From: Thereva unica
Taxonomy: Eukaryota; Arthropoda; Insecta; Diptera; Therevidae
NCBI GenBank assembly: GCA_949987705.1
Contig: CATLJY010000178.1
Location: forward strand, 1-64,000
Reading direction: 5' to 3'
DNA: 64,000 nucleotides
Part shown: piece after piece, positions 43,519 to 53,329 of the stretch
Layout of the letters: each line of letters opens with the position of its first letter
Position numbering within the stretch: the stretch's first letter is position 1
Notes under the pieces: model-generated
Databases searched by the model: none
Seen by the model: only the letters and a program-made list of their open reading frames with translations
Told to the model about the DNA's origin: nothing
Position numbers and translations under genes: made by a program

Positions 43519-45734
43519 ATTCGCTCATAAGACGTTCGCTCATTCTTGCTTCGATGGATCATCCGACCACTCACCAGTAATAGCAACCTATAGCACAACT
43601 ATAATCAATACAAAACGGCAATTGACTCTATATAATAAAAATACAGACTGGATTGCGTTCAAAGAATTCCTTGAATCTGCAATAGACCTGAATATCCCTT
43701 TAAAAACCAACAACGACATAGACGAAGGGGTTTTCTATATCACCAATAAAATACAAGAAGCAGGATGGCGCTCTACTCCTTTACCACCTAATATAAACAA
43801 AAAATTAAATATGCCCTTAGAAATTCGCGAAAAAATCACTGAGAAACGAAGACTGAGAAGGCAATGGCAAACCAGCAGACTCGCAACAGCCAAAGCAGCA
43901 TTTAACAGATCAGCTCGAGAACTGAAACTAATGATCTCTGAAAATATGAATAAATCATTCCAAGAACATCTTCAATCGCTATCGCACGCTAAAAAAGATA
44001 ATTATTCGCTATGGAAAATTACCAAAAACCTCAAAAGACCACAACAGTCAGTACCACCTCTTAAAACTCCATCCGGTGAATGGGCTCGGAGTTGTCGTGA
44101 AAAGGCGGAGTTGTTTGCACAACATCTGTACAACGTGTTTACCCCAAATGAATCCTGCATGCATGAATTCGAAGCAGAAGTGGAGAAATTAATCAATAGC
44201 GACCAACAATTATCTCCACCCATAAAACTAGTAACAACAAGGGAAACTGCCAGAATAATACGACACCTAGAAAATAAAAAAGCCCCAGGCTTCGACCTAA
44301 TAACTGGAGAAATTTTAAAAAACTTGCCGAGAAAAGCCATAGTATTCTTGACTATGATCTACAATGCCATCCTAAGGTCCCACTATTATCCCAAATTATG
44401 GAAAACATCACAAATATGTATGATAGCAAAGCCAGGGAAATTGCCCACTGATGTGAGCTCATATAGGCCTATCAGTCTTCTTCCAACCATCTCAAAAGTG
44501 TTTGAAAAAATTTTCCTAGACAGACTAAAGCCAATGCTAGAGGAAAACAACATAATCCCAGAACATCAATTCGGTTTTCGAAAACAACATTCTACTATAG
44601 AGCAAACACATAGAGTGGTACATCAAATCAGGAAAACTCTGGAAAACAAAGAATACTGCTCTGCAGTATTCTTAGATATACAACAAGCATTTGATAAAGT
44701 ATGGCACAACGGACTTTTATATAAACTTAAAACTTTGCTTCCAAACTCATACTACATGATAATAAAATCATATTTGCACCAAAGAACCTTCCAGGTCAAA
44801 TTTGGAGAAGAATACTCAGATTTATACGAAATTAGAGCGTCAGTGCCACAAGGATCTGTAATAGGGCCAGTTCTTTACTCGATTTTCACATCAGATTTGC
44901 CAATAACTGAAGGTGTTGAAACGGCAACATATGCTGATGATACGGCTTGTTTGGCCAGTAACAAAGATCCCATTAGAGCATCACAGATATTGCAGACATA
45001 TCTCAACAAAATTGACCTATGGATGAAAAGGTGGAGGATAAAGTGCAGCACCAACAAATCAAACCACATCACGTTTACTCTCAGGAAAGGCGACTGTGCA
45101 TCAGTCTCCATGGAAGGTAATCCACTGCCAAAAAAAGCTTGCATCAAGTATCTTGGATTACATCTTGACAGAAGGCTTACATGGTCACATCACATAAAGG
45201 CGAAAAGAACTGAATTAAATATACAATATAAAACCTTATACTGGCTAATTGGAAATAAATCCTCGTTGTCATTAAACAATAAAATTTTAATATACAAATC
45301 CATAATCAAACCAATATGGACCTACGGCATAGAACTGTGGGGGTCTGCTTCAAATTCTAACTTAGAAATACTGCAAAGGTTCCAAAATCAAATACTAAGG
45401 TCATTTACCCGTGCCCCTTGGTTTACCAAAAATGTCGAGATACACAACTATCTTCAAATACCAACAATAAAGGAAGAAGTAAAAAATCGCTGTGTCAAGT
45501 ACAAAAACAGATTAAAAGATCATACCAATCAACTTGCTAAAAACCTAATGAACGGAGAAAGGGACACAACACGCCTGAAACGATGGCACATCCTGAACTT
45601 AGACAACAGAAGCTGAATCCTGTGGCAATTAAATAATGGATAATGTTCATAGAAACATTACCCACCGTGATATACTCGTACAAACAATTTAATTATGGCT
45701 TAGTAGCCGATTGTAAATAGTTTTATATATTAAA

Positions 45735-45765
<31 letters not shown>

Positions 45766-45778
45766 CGCTCATAATACG
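43519..45778 (+). mobile_element. Jockey-like LINE, 5'-truncated, young
   Basis: A 16-bp target duplication, ATTCGCTCATAAGACG at 43519 and the same with one change at 45763, flanks a plus-strand LINE that ends in a 27-base A-run. The body starts inside the endonuclease, the usual result of incomplete reverse transcription. The whole remaining ORF is open. It landed at the 5' side of the minus-strand CR1/L2-like LINE. Confidence 0.9.
43535..45616 (+). CDS. Jockey-like reverse transcriptase (truncated ORF2)
   Basis: About 690 codons with no stop. The first recognisable residues, SSDHSPVIATYS, are the last endonuclease block; everything before is lost. The RT motifs are NKKAPGFDLITGEIL, YRPISLLPTISKVFEKI, HQFGFRKQHSTIEQTHRVV, AVFLDIQQAFDKVWHNGLLY (Asp), ASVPQGSVIGPVLYSIFTSD and TATYADDTACLASN (YADD). 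The C-terminus carries YLGLHLDRRLTWSHHIK and PIWTYGIELWGSASNSN, as in Jockey elements, and no RNase H. Codons before 43535 belong to the flank, so the upstream Met is not real. Confidence 0.9.
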   Translation, partial: FAHSCFDGSSDHSPVIATYSTTIINTKRQLTLYNKNTDWIAFKEFLESAIDLNIPLKTNNDIDEGVFYITNKIQEAGWRSTPLPPNINKKLNMPLEIREKITEKRRLRRQWQTSRLATAKAAFNRSARELKLMISENMNKSFQEHLQSLSHAKKDNYSLWKITKNLKRPQQSVPPLKTPSGEWARSCREKAELFAQHLYNVFTPNESCMHEFEAEVEKLINSDQQLSPPIKLVTTRETARIIRHLENKKAPGFDLITGEILKNLPRKAIVFLTMIYNAILRSHYYPKLWKTSQICMIAKPGKLPTDVSSYRPISLLPTISKVFEKIFLDRLKPMLEENNIIPEHQFGFRKQHSTIEQTHRVVHQIRKTLENKEYCSAVFLDIQQAFDKVWHNGLLYKLKTLLPNSYYMIIKSYLHQRTFQVKFGEEYSDLYEIRASVPQGSVIGPVLYSIFTSDLPITEGVETATYADDTACLASNKDPIRASQILQTYLNKIDLWMKRWRIKCSTNKSNHITFTLRKGDCASVSMEGNPLPKKACIKYLGLHLDRRLTWSHHIKAKRTELNIQYKTLYWLIGNKSSLSLNNKILIYKSIIKPIWTYGIELWGSASNSNLEILQRFQNQILRSFTRAPWFTKNVEIHNYLQIPTIKEEVKNRCVKYKNRLKDHTNQLAKNLMNGERDTTRLKRWHILNLDNRS

Positions 45779-45785
45779 AACTCAC

Positions 45786-45950
45786 TCATAGCCCCAAAGC
45801 GTTTAAAAGGATCGCTAACTGCACCGGTTCTTATTTTTTCTCGAATTCAATAGCTATAGCGAAAATTTTGAAATTTTGCTCGAAAACTCTCCAATTTTCC
45901 GCTAAATTTCCCTCTAGCTTAAGCTCATCAATTCCGATGGCATGCGCTTG
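45786..45950 (-). pseudogene. Retrotransposon gag scrap (gypsy-like)
   Basis: Minus strand reads IDELKLEGNLAENWRVFEQN, KIFAIAIEFEKK, a stop, then EPVQLAILLNALG. This matches the 'l.l.GN.a.nW..f.q.f..y' start of insect gypsy gag proteins. About 53 residues remain. It borders the Jockey LINE's right end, so its downstream part may have been displaced. Confidence 0.5.
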
Positions 45951-46042
45951 GTGGAGCGGGGAAGGACTAGGGAAGGCTATGATAGGGGAATCAGGAATGT
46001 AAAGAGGGAAGAAGAAAGAAGGAAAGTTAGGCGAAGGACCAT

Positions 46043-46115
46043 GGCGCCGCCGGGATTCGAACCCGAGACCTCTGGGGATAGCAGTCAGGCGCCTTACCTC
46101 TAGACTACCGAGGCC
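46043..46115 (-). ncRNA. tRNA-derived sequence (SINE head or tRNA pseudogene)
   Basis: A 73-nt minus-strand stretch can fold mostly as a tRNA: acceptor GGCCTCG with GGCGCC (one mismatch), D stem GTCT/AGGC, T arm with a perfect GGTTCGAATCC box B, and a box A-like TAGTCTAGAGG. The anticodon position reads GCT (serine), but the anticodon stem does not pair, so it is not a working tRNA. Pyrimidine-rich sequence continues downstream to about 45985, as in a short tRNA-derived SINE. Confidence 0.55.
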
Positions 46116-46185
46116 CCCAAATATGCTTCGTTCTTGATTTTTCCCATATGTTATTTAATTGTTAAGTTCTATTCATATTCAGCTA

Positions 46186-48129
46186 GCGAAAGAGCTTAGG
46201 AAGAATAAAAAGGTTAAAATTTTTGACTGGACGGAGGAATGTGAAAATGCATTCATTGAAGTCAAAGATTCTTTTATTTCTGCAACATTATTAGTCCATC
46301 CGGCAGAGGAAGCTACTTTCCGATTGACGGTTGATTAATCAAATATAGCAATCGGAGCAATGCTGGAACAATACAAGAACAACCAGGCTGAACCATTGGC
46401 ATTTTACTCAAAGAAATTGAGTGAAGCAGAAAGACACAATTCAACGTTCGATAGAGAGCTTTTAGCTGTATAGTCAGCAATTAAGCACTTCAGACATTTC
46501 TTGGAAGGTCGCGATTTTACAGTGTTCACAGACCACAAGCCCTTAACCTCGGCAATTTGGACAAAAGCTGAAAGAAGCTTGCCTTGGACTTCTTTCACCT
46601 TTTGTCACTCAGATTATATCACCCAATTTACCTCTGACATCAAACATATTAAAGGTGAATCTAACGTCGTGGCAGACGCTTTATCACGGGTAGATACAGA
46701 AATTATGGATTGCGACGCGATTAAAGAGAATCAAATTGATTTGGACATTATCGCAGAGGAGCAAAAGAATGACATTGAATTACATTTACAACATTTAATT
46801 GAGAATTCAAACGGAAATTCAAAATTCGTATTAAGAGAAGCAGATGTACTTCATCTAGAAATAAAATTTGGAAAGAATGTTCCACTGAAAGAGATCGTCC
46901 ATTCAGTGGGTATGCGGAAAAATATATTTGGTATGCTACACAATTTATCACATCCAGGCACTCGAAGTTCGAGGAAATTGATTACAAGTAGATACTTTTG
47001 GCCTAGGATGATCTCAGATATAAATTTATGGGCAAAATCTTGCATAGCATGTCAAAAAGCAAAAATAAATAGACATACGAAATCTCCAGTACAAAAAATT
47101 AAGATACCGTCAGGAAGGTTTGAACATATTCATGTGGATCTAGTTGGCCCCTTACATCCGGCGGAAGGATTTATGTATCTATTAACAGTTGTGGATAGGT
47201 TTACCAGGTCTGCCGTGCAAAGGACAAATGACTTATATGCATTATAGGTCAAAATGGCTTTGTATGCATTTTTGTATATAAAATATTCATATTTATCCTT
47301 AAAATAAATTTTAGATTGATTGTACTTTTTAATCAAAAGTTATCACCTTGAACATTGGCTTTATTTGCTTCGGTTTCATGTATTTTGAAAACTTTGATCG
47401 CGTTTTTCTCGAATCGAGCTTTGTGCATATATAGGTCATTTGCCCTTTGCACGGCAGAGGTGGCCAGAGGTGTATCCTTCGAAAAGTATCACAGCAAACA
47501 TTGTTGTAAGGACGTTGTACGAACAATACTTTCCGAAATTTGGGATTCCTTTAACAGTAACAAATTCGAACAGCGGCTTATCATCCACAATCGAACGGAA
47601 TGGTGGAGAGACTCTACAGGCAATTGATAACAGCGCTCAAAGCTAAAATGGACAGTCCAAATTTGTTGTTGCTTTATTGTTAGGTTTTCGCACCACGGTT
47701 AAAGAAGATCTTAAATGTAGCCCCGCTGAGTTAGTTTACGGACAGACATTACGAATTCCAGGGGAATTCTTTTTCAGGAATCAAGAAAACATATCCGATC
47801 CAGCAAACTTAGTAACGCAATTACGAGACCATATGAGAAATATTATTCCAACTGATCCTCGGGAACAAAAGAAAAATTACTATATACCAAAAGGATTAGA
47901 GGACTGTGAATTTGTTTTTCTAATGGTAGATAGAGGTAAAAGTTGCTTACAGAAACCATATGAAGGTCCATCCATTAAAAGAAATGAGAAGAATTTTTCC
48001 ATTAACGCCAACGGGAAGATGATCGTAGTATCAACCGATAGACTGAACCCTGCTTTCATTGAAAAAACAGATGACACTATAAAACCGGTAACAATAAGTT
48101 CAAGGAAAAGAGTTACATTCCAATTGTAA
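46186..48129 (+). pseudogene. Ty3/gypsy pol relic: RT end, RNase H, integrase
   Basis: Starts at the RT end (KIFDWTEECENAFIEVKDSF). The RNase H follows: ATFRLTVD then a stop, EPLAFYSKKLSEAERHNSTF, DRELLAV, another stop, and DFTVFTDHKPLTSAI. The integrase zinc finger follows with HNLSHPGTRSSRKL and CIACQKAKINRHTK, then HVDLVGPLHPAEGFMYLLTV (first Asp). A MITE (47206-47461) interrupts. Beyond it come EQYFPKFGIPLTVTNSNS, where the second Asp is lost, and CSPAELVYGQTLRIPGEFF to the C-terminus at 48129. No gag, protease or RT core. Confidence 0.85.
47206..47461. mobile_element. MITE with 4-bp AGGT duplication
   Basis: 248 bp (47210-47457). Inverted ends CTGCCGTGCAAAGGACAAAT and the complement of ATTTGCCCTTTGCACGGCAG, with one mismatch. 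Perfect AGGT on both sides, and removal restores the integrase frame (Thr-Arg-Trp-Pro). Non-coding. A 4-bp duplication fits several superfamilies, so none is assigned. Confidence 0.85.
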
Positions 48130-48195
48130 TATTAGAAAGGGTTTTAGTAATTGGTATCGTTAAATTGATTGTTAAACATTCATGGACCCTCGCGC

Positions 48196-48426
48196 TGAAG
48201 GGGGAATTATGTAGCGGATGCTACTTGTTATTAATTTATGTTCGTTGCTACTTGTTATTAATTTATGTTCGTTATTGTAGCAAGTTTATTCAACATTCAA
48301 TTCAGTTCCTGTACTAGTAACTTTTTAGTGCAGTGTTTTAAATACGTCAAAAATTATTATATAAAATTATACTCATGATTTGTGTTATTCGTGTTATTTG
48401 TGTTAAATCGAGAAAAAAGCTTAACA
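48196..48426 (+). repeat. Probable gypsy 3' LTR with polypurine tract
   Basis: GCTGAAGGGGGAATTA (48196-48210) is a good polypurine tract at the end of the pol relic. The sequence from TGTAGCGGATGCTAC (48211) could be the LTR, ending near AAGCTTAACA at 48426. It includes a 26-bp direct duplication (GCTACTTGTTATTAATTTAT, twice). There is no second LTR to compare. Confidence 0.4.
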
Positions 48427-48730
48427 AATCGAGAAACTTTCCTTAGTAAATGACATTTGTTTCGATTTTAACAAATAACATCTGAAAAGGCGTGTTAATT
48501 CAACAACTCGATATCGAGATCGAAATAATCATATGGCAGAGTGGCAGATGTGAATTTCGATTATTCGAAATAACACTTTAACATGGAAATTGAAAGGGGT
48601 CGCTCACGATCTCGTCTATTTCGAAGATAACATTTTACGATTTCTCGACGTTTAACACAGATCATGAATACCCCTTATATTTTCGCTTCTAATTAGAAAT
48701 ACACTTTAGGAATACTGATTCAGATATCAC
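48427..48730. other. No gene recognised
   Basis: Spacer with several TTTCGA-type short words and no recognisable frame; may include more of the LTR. Confidence 0.35.
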
Positions 48731-48922
48731 ATAGCCTGATTTTACACGATGAAACACGAAACAAAAAGTTTCCTTCAGCCTTGCTGAGTTTGAAGGGCAG
48801 AAACGAGAGAGGGCTTGGGGGAGGATGTGTTTCTTCAAGCCCTCTCTCATCCCTCTCCATCAAACCGAGCAAGCTTACAGGAAACTTTTTGTTTCGTGTT
48901 TCATCGTGTAAAATGAGGCATA
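48731..48922. mobile_element. Palindromic MITE with ATA duplication
   Basis: 186 bp (48734-48919). Ends GCCTGATTTTACACGATGAA and the complement of a near-identical sequence; arms stay matched for over 40 bp (AACACGAAACAAAAAGTTTC) and more loosely to the centre. ATA on both sides. The 3-bp duplication is compatible with PIF/Harbinger. Confidence 0.75.
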
Positions 48923-49260
48923 CGCAGACACTGAACACACAAACGATTTCCAAAAACATAGCCACACAAAAATTTGTCATGTAAAATAAAAAATAGAAAA
49001 TGTATGAGTATTAGTTAGAGTTCTGAATTGTTCAAATCCTCCTAATGAAGTCTATTTCAGTTACGTAATAATTTTTAAAAGATTTCAAGTGCGTTAATAT
49101 TTTTCGGTATAAAAGTTTCAATAATAAATAAAAGATATCGAAAGATTTAAAATAAAAATAATTAAATATTGATACAAATAAATGAAGTGCTCATTCTTTA
49201 ATTAATAATGTTTTGACTAAGGAATAATAATAACCCACACACTTCATTTATTTACATATA
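48923..49260. other. No gene recognised
   Basis: AT-rich spacer before the Tc1 terminal repeat. Confidence 0.4.
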
Positions 49261-49651
49261 CAGCCCACGAAATTAATTTGAAGACACCTACTTTTCCGTT
49301 ATGTAAAAACCAAGCATTTATATGAGCTACCAAGAATATGTATCAAAATTTAGGGAATTTTGTTTAGATTGGTCTTGGTATAAAAAGTTTCCCGTTTTTT
49401 TCAGTAAATTCTAGAAGGAGTAAGTGTAAGCGAACTTCCAAATTCATGCCTTGCAAATGCGAAATTAATTTGAAGACACTTCAAATTACACCCATTCTTC
49501 TGAAAAAATTGGGGGCGTAACGCCCAACTTTTGCACCCCGGTGTACGAATATCATATCCATTTATATTATATTGTCAGTGAATTTGAGTGATTTAAAGTT
49601 CGATCGAGTCAAAGTTTCATTGTTGAAGTGTATATTATTTGGTGTTTTTAT

Positions 49652-50305
49652 ATGGTTCGAGGATTAAAATTGAATAAAGAAAGGGGACAAATGCGTGCCT
49701 ACAAGGATGCAGGGTTGTCAAAAGGGGCAATTGTATCGAAAATTTGAAAATCTGTCGTTGTTGTGTGTAATTTACTCAATTTGGGTGATAGAGGTCCCGC
49801 CAAAAGAGTTGATGCCGAGAAAGTCGATTTTTCCATGCACAGTAGATTCCCCGCATGCCGTTCCCGTCCCTTAGCCTAGTCGCAACAAATTTCCAAGGGG
49901 AAATTTGAAAATACATAAGCGCATTTCTTATAAATATGTGCGCAATTTTTATTTGTGTGCAGCTTTAATTTCCCCAGCTGCGCGCTCCGGCATCAACTCT
50001 TTTGGCGGAACCTCTAATTGCGGTATCAAGAAGGCCACAGGTACTCCGAAAAATTGACAACTCCTCAGAAAGCCCACATATTTCAAAAAGCAACCGTGGT
50101 GAAAACTTAGTGCTTCCGCAATTAAATTGAAATTAGATCTTTCAATTGGTGTTAGACGTATCCAACAAATTTTGCAAGCCAATACGAACTCTATGTACAA
50201 AATACCGGCTAAAAAACTCTGCTTACTGCAGAACACAAAATTTACCGCCTAGCTTTCGCTGAAAGTCACATGTTCTGGATTCACCAATGCCGGAATGTGA
50301 TGAAA
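49652..50305 (+). pseudogene. Tc1 transposase N-terminal relic
   Basis: MVRGLKLNKERGQMRAYKDA, then GLSKGAIVSKI, a stop, KSVVVVCNLLNLGD: the first DNA-binding helix-turn-helix of Tc1 transposases ('r..l...eRg.i.a....G.s...Ia'). After the MITE it resumes with NCGIKKATGTPKN and a second helix-turn-helix ending RRIQQILQANTNSMYKIPAK. Frameshifts and stops are frequent. The DDE domain is cut off by the Helitron end at 50306. Removing the MITE restores the Gly-Asp-Asn junction in frame. Confidence 0.65.
49789..50016. mobile_element. MITE with TA duplication in the Tc1 relic
   Basis: 224 bp (49791-50014). Ends GAGGTCCCGCCAAAAGAGTT and the complement of AACTCTTTTGGCGGAACCTC, one mismatch over 27 bp; TA on both sides. 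Subterminal GCGC-rich words. A non-coding Tc1/mariner-type element inside another Tc1-type element. Confidence 0.85.
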
Positions 50306-50830
50306 CTAGTTGGGATGTGGGTTTGACCGCTTCGGTCCACACTATTAACTTACCAGTATGATGAACGAAGATGGAATAAACTGACTCTTACAAAATAGTT
50401 ATAGGTTTAGCAATGGAAAATTGGCTAGTATCAGAACTGATGACAAAGCAATCCCGAGAGAAGCTAGTTCAAATAACTATGGTAAATCCACAAGATTTTT
50501 CTAGAGAATTTGTTTTTCCTGAACGTTAGCAAACAAACATTTCCTCCGTATTTCGTTCGCTGCACTAAAGGGGGTATTCAAATTCGTATTGAGCGGGCTG
50601 AAGCGCCATTGACAGACTGAGGAGCGAATGACTGCATTTGGAAATTCCAAAGCTTTAAAGAGATATTAGCAAAACTGTAACTGTTAAGTACTTGTCAGAC
50701 TTAACCAAAAATTATGCGGTAACAAGCCGGGTTGAATCGTAATTTTCTGAAACAGTATCACGCGTAGAAAACAATTCCCCGTCAAAAAGTGCTAATCCAA
50801 GGTTTGAAAAATTCGCGCTGTTGCGACAGC
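50306..50830 (-). mobile_element. Helitron 3'-terminal fragment (copy 2)
   Basis: Minus strand ends CATCCCAACTAG then T, after a perfect GACCG-AAG-CGGTC hairpin. About 500 bp match copy 1 at 28077 with many small differences, so neither is recent. It inserted in the Tc1 transposase between A and T as Helitrons do. Coding sequence absent. Confidence 0.65.
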
Positions 50831-51440
50831 TTTTTCAACTACTTCTGCTAAACCGATTCTTATGAAACTTTGCGCACACATTGAGTTCCCGTGACAATGC
50901 AATCTGACCATTTTGTAAAAAAATCAAGATGGCGGTTCCAAGATGGCGGACGAATTTTCCAATTGAGTTCCGATTTCATTGAAACTCGGCATAAGGGAGT
51001 TTTTAAGCCCACAAATGACGATTCTGTGGTCAAAATTTGAAAATTCAAAATGGCGGCGCCAATATGGCGGATGAATTTTGCAAATGTGTTCCGAATTCAT
51101 TCAAAATCGGTATCGGGGCGTTTTCGGGGCCACAAATGACGATTCTGTGGTCAAAATTTAAAAATTCAAAATGGCGGCGCCAATATGGCGGATGAATTTT
51201 GCAAATGTGTTCTGAATCCATTGAAAATCGGTATCGCGGGGTTTTTAGGGCCACAAATGACGATTCTGTGGTCATAACTTGAAAATTCAAAATGGTGACG
51301 GCAATATGGCGGGTGAATTTTGGAAATGTGTGCTGAATCCATTGAAAATCGGTTTCGGGGGGTTTTCATGGTCACAAATGACGATTCTGTGGTCAAAATT
51401 TGAAAATTCAAAACAGCGGATGATTTTTGCAAATATGTTC
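50831..51440 (-). repeat. 121-bp tandem repeat, four to five units
   Basis: The word CACAAATGACGATTCTGTGG recurs at 51010, 51131, 51252 and 51373, exactly 121 bp apart, with AATGGCGGCGCCAATATGGC inside each unit. The first part (50860-50960, reading ATTTTGTAAAAAAATCAAGA and GACAATGCAATCTG) is the reverse complement of the core of the 269-bp array at 60.8-62.4 kb. Minus-strand frames through it are by-products of the repeat. Confidence 0.8.
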
Positions 51441-51778
51441 TGAAATATGGTATGCATAACTAATCAGTTCACCAGAATTTTGTAAAAAGTGAAATCCAAA
51501 AATAACTGAATTAACACTAAAAGGAATACAATAATGATCAGGTTATTTCATTGGAATGATTTTTGATCTTTTGAATGTAGGGTGGATAAAAATGATACGT
51601 CGTTAGCGATACACCACCCAAGTCAACGTTAGAAACGTGCCGAGGACTGTGTGGCATTAGGGTGATATGTCGTTAGCGTTTCAGCCTCAAGGCTGGGCAC
51701 ACCTTGTTGTATAAGAGCCTTGCCCCTCTACATGGACCTCTGGGGGGGTCGACTGTTATTTGTCTTCGTGGGAACAAT
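51441..51778. other. Leader of the Helitron-type gene; no other gene
   Basis: Contains two similar ATGATACGTCGTTAGCGAT / GTGATATGTCGTTAGCGTT words. I find no clear TC-type Helitron 5' end. Confidence 0.35.
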
Positions 51779-52846
51779 ATGAAAGAAAAAATTAATAAAA
51801 AAATTGAAACTAAAACACAGCGAAAAAGGAGACTAGAAAAAGCGAGGAAAGAGTATAGAGCAAAGCGCACAAAGCATGCTCAACTACAAAGTAGACGGGA
51901 ACAGCTAGCATTACAAACGCCTGACCAACGCGAAGCGAGATTGTCAAAGCAACGGGAGCGTTTTCATAGCTATATGGCATTACAAACGCCTGATCAAATA
52001 AAGGCAAGGTTGACGAAGCAACGGGAGCGTTCCCATAGCTATGTTGCATCACAAACGCCTGATCAAATTAAGGCAAGATTGGCGAAGCAACGAGAGAGTT
52101 CCCTTAGCTATGTTGCTTCACAAACGCCTGATCAAATAAAGGCAAGGTTTACAAAGCAACGGAAGCGTTCCCTTAGATACGTTGCATCACAAACGCCTGA
52201 TCAAATAAAGGCAAGGTTGACGAAGCAACGTGAGTGCTCCCTTAGCTACGTTGCATCACAAAGGCCCGAGCAGCGTGAGGCAAGACTAACAAACTTGAGA
52301 AAAAATTCAGCACGGCGGAGAGAGAAATTCAGTAGACTTCTGTCATGTAGAGGTATTTGAAAATGCCATTAATACATTATGCGATCGTATTTGTGAAATT
52401 TGTAAAAAATGTTGTTATTCGAATCAAGTTCACATAGTACGTTACAACACCGCTGCTTTGTTATAACTTCCGACAGAATTATCTATGAAGCCTACGTAAC
52501 TATTGTGTTCTCGCTGTCAAACTCACGTCACTAGCAATAAAAGAGCATCACCAGCAAAGGCTTACTGGAACAATCTAGACCCTGGTCATGTTCCTCATGC
52601 TTTACTAGCATTAACACAGGCAGAACAACGCTTGCTTTGTAGGGTTGTCCCATTTGTCAAAATAGTAAAATTAAGTGGGATTTTTGGGCAGTTCGGATTC
52701 CGCGGGCAAGCAGTTTTATTCGCTCAAGATATCTTCGAAGTCAGCGAAAAACTTCCTACCATGCTTCCAAAGTCTTCAAGCCGGTCAGGTATTGTTGTAG
52801 TAACTGAACATTTGGAAAATTTAAACGTCACTAGGGAATTCACAAT
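51779..52846 (+). pseudogene. Helitron-type protein, N-terminal half
   Basis: Met at 51779 (MKEKINKKIETKTQRKRR) is a better start than upstream codons, which lie in non-coding leader. A 23-residue repeat, TPDQIKARLTKQRERS.SYVASQ, occurs about six times (51910-52270). A Cys-rich segment (CDRICEICKKCC, 52380-52430, with later stops) follows, then CSRCQTHV and a DUF6570-like domain: LDPGHVPHALLALTQAEQRL, VVPFVKIVKLSGIFGQFG, SGIVVVTEHLENLNVTREFT. This is the front of insect Helitron replication proteins. At 52846 it is cut by Harbinger-2; the next codons are at 63464. Confidence 0.75.
51910..52270 (+). repeat. In-frame 69-bp minisatellite
   Basis: Six units of 69 bp (ACAAACGCCTGATCAAATAA core), 23 codons each, differing at a few bases. 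Units 3-5 are the most alike. The multiple of three keeps the Helitron frame open. Confidence 0.85.
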
Positions 52847-53071
52847 GGGGCTTATCGTGGTAAACGTGCGTTTCGGGAAATGCGCCGTTTACATGTTTCA
52901 CTTCACCTTGAACGCGAATCGTGGAAAACGCGTGAATGCAACTGTGTTCGAAACTTTTCGAAATCAGCTGATATTTGTCAAAAATTTCAAATCAAGCACG
53001 GCAGAGTTTAGTTAATCGTTTAAATTCAAAATTGTGCACTTTTTTATTGAGTTTTAGTGAGTATAAGAGTT

Positions 53072-53187
53072 ATGGACACCGTGGCTTTGTATGTGTTGGA
53101 GCTAGCTAGTGAAAATGGCAATGAAAGAGCTGTCCGACAAAATTCAAGAAGTACAGCAAGGGATATTTTTGAAATGGACGAAAGAAT
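53072..53187 (+). pseudogene. Harbinger-2 transposase, exon 1
   Basis: Starts MDTVALYVLELASENGNERA and ends ..ARDIFEMDERI across a splice. The donor is GTAAAA at 53188. The pattern fits exon 1 of insect HARBI1-like transposases, with the helix before 'FFiknFRLnk'. Exon 2 lies beyond the LINE. Confidence 0.65.
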
Positions 53188-53329
53188 GTAAAATATACCT
53201 CTTATTTAATAAATTTTTTTATTTATTTGTAAAAATATGCGAAAATATTTTTTTTCCCCCCGTGTGAGGTATTAGGTCCAAAGGAACTGCGGCCATTTAG
53301 TTGGCCTATTGTACTACAACCCCTACACC

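Larger units (their letters stand above)
39427..43530 (-). mobile_element. CR1/L2-like LINE, nearly complete
   Basis: Minus strand: ORF1 (42877-43503), a spacer, ORF2 endonuclease-RT (42614-39787), a very A/T-rich 3' region of about 350 bp, and a tail of AAT repeats near 39427-39445. A microsatellite tail rather than poly(A) and an ORF1 of this type fit the CR1/L2 group. Its 5' end lies close to 43530, where a Jockey LINE has inserted; the missing 5' part may continue past 45778. Confidence 0.75.
49261..50305 (+). mobile_element. Tc1/mariner relic, right part lost
   Basis: Begins CAGCCCACGAAATTAATTTG after TATA, a Tc1-like terminal repeat; the GAAATTAATTTGAAGACACT motif recurs at about 49460 as an inner repeat. 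The transposase frame starts at 49652. A MITE sits at 49789-50016, and at 50306 a Helitron 3' end replaces the rest, so the catalytic region is missing. Confidence 0.7.

Noticed and set aside
46043..46115. Functional tRNA-Ser(GCT) gene
   Set aside because: The anticodon stem cannot pair and the acceptor has a mismatch; kept only as tRNA-derived.
50860..51432. Minus-strand frames with repeated NFQ..TTESSFV segments
   Set aside because: They translate the 121-bp tandem repeat; no conserved protein pattern and frame changes between units.
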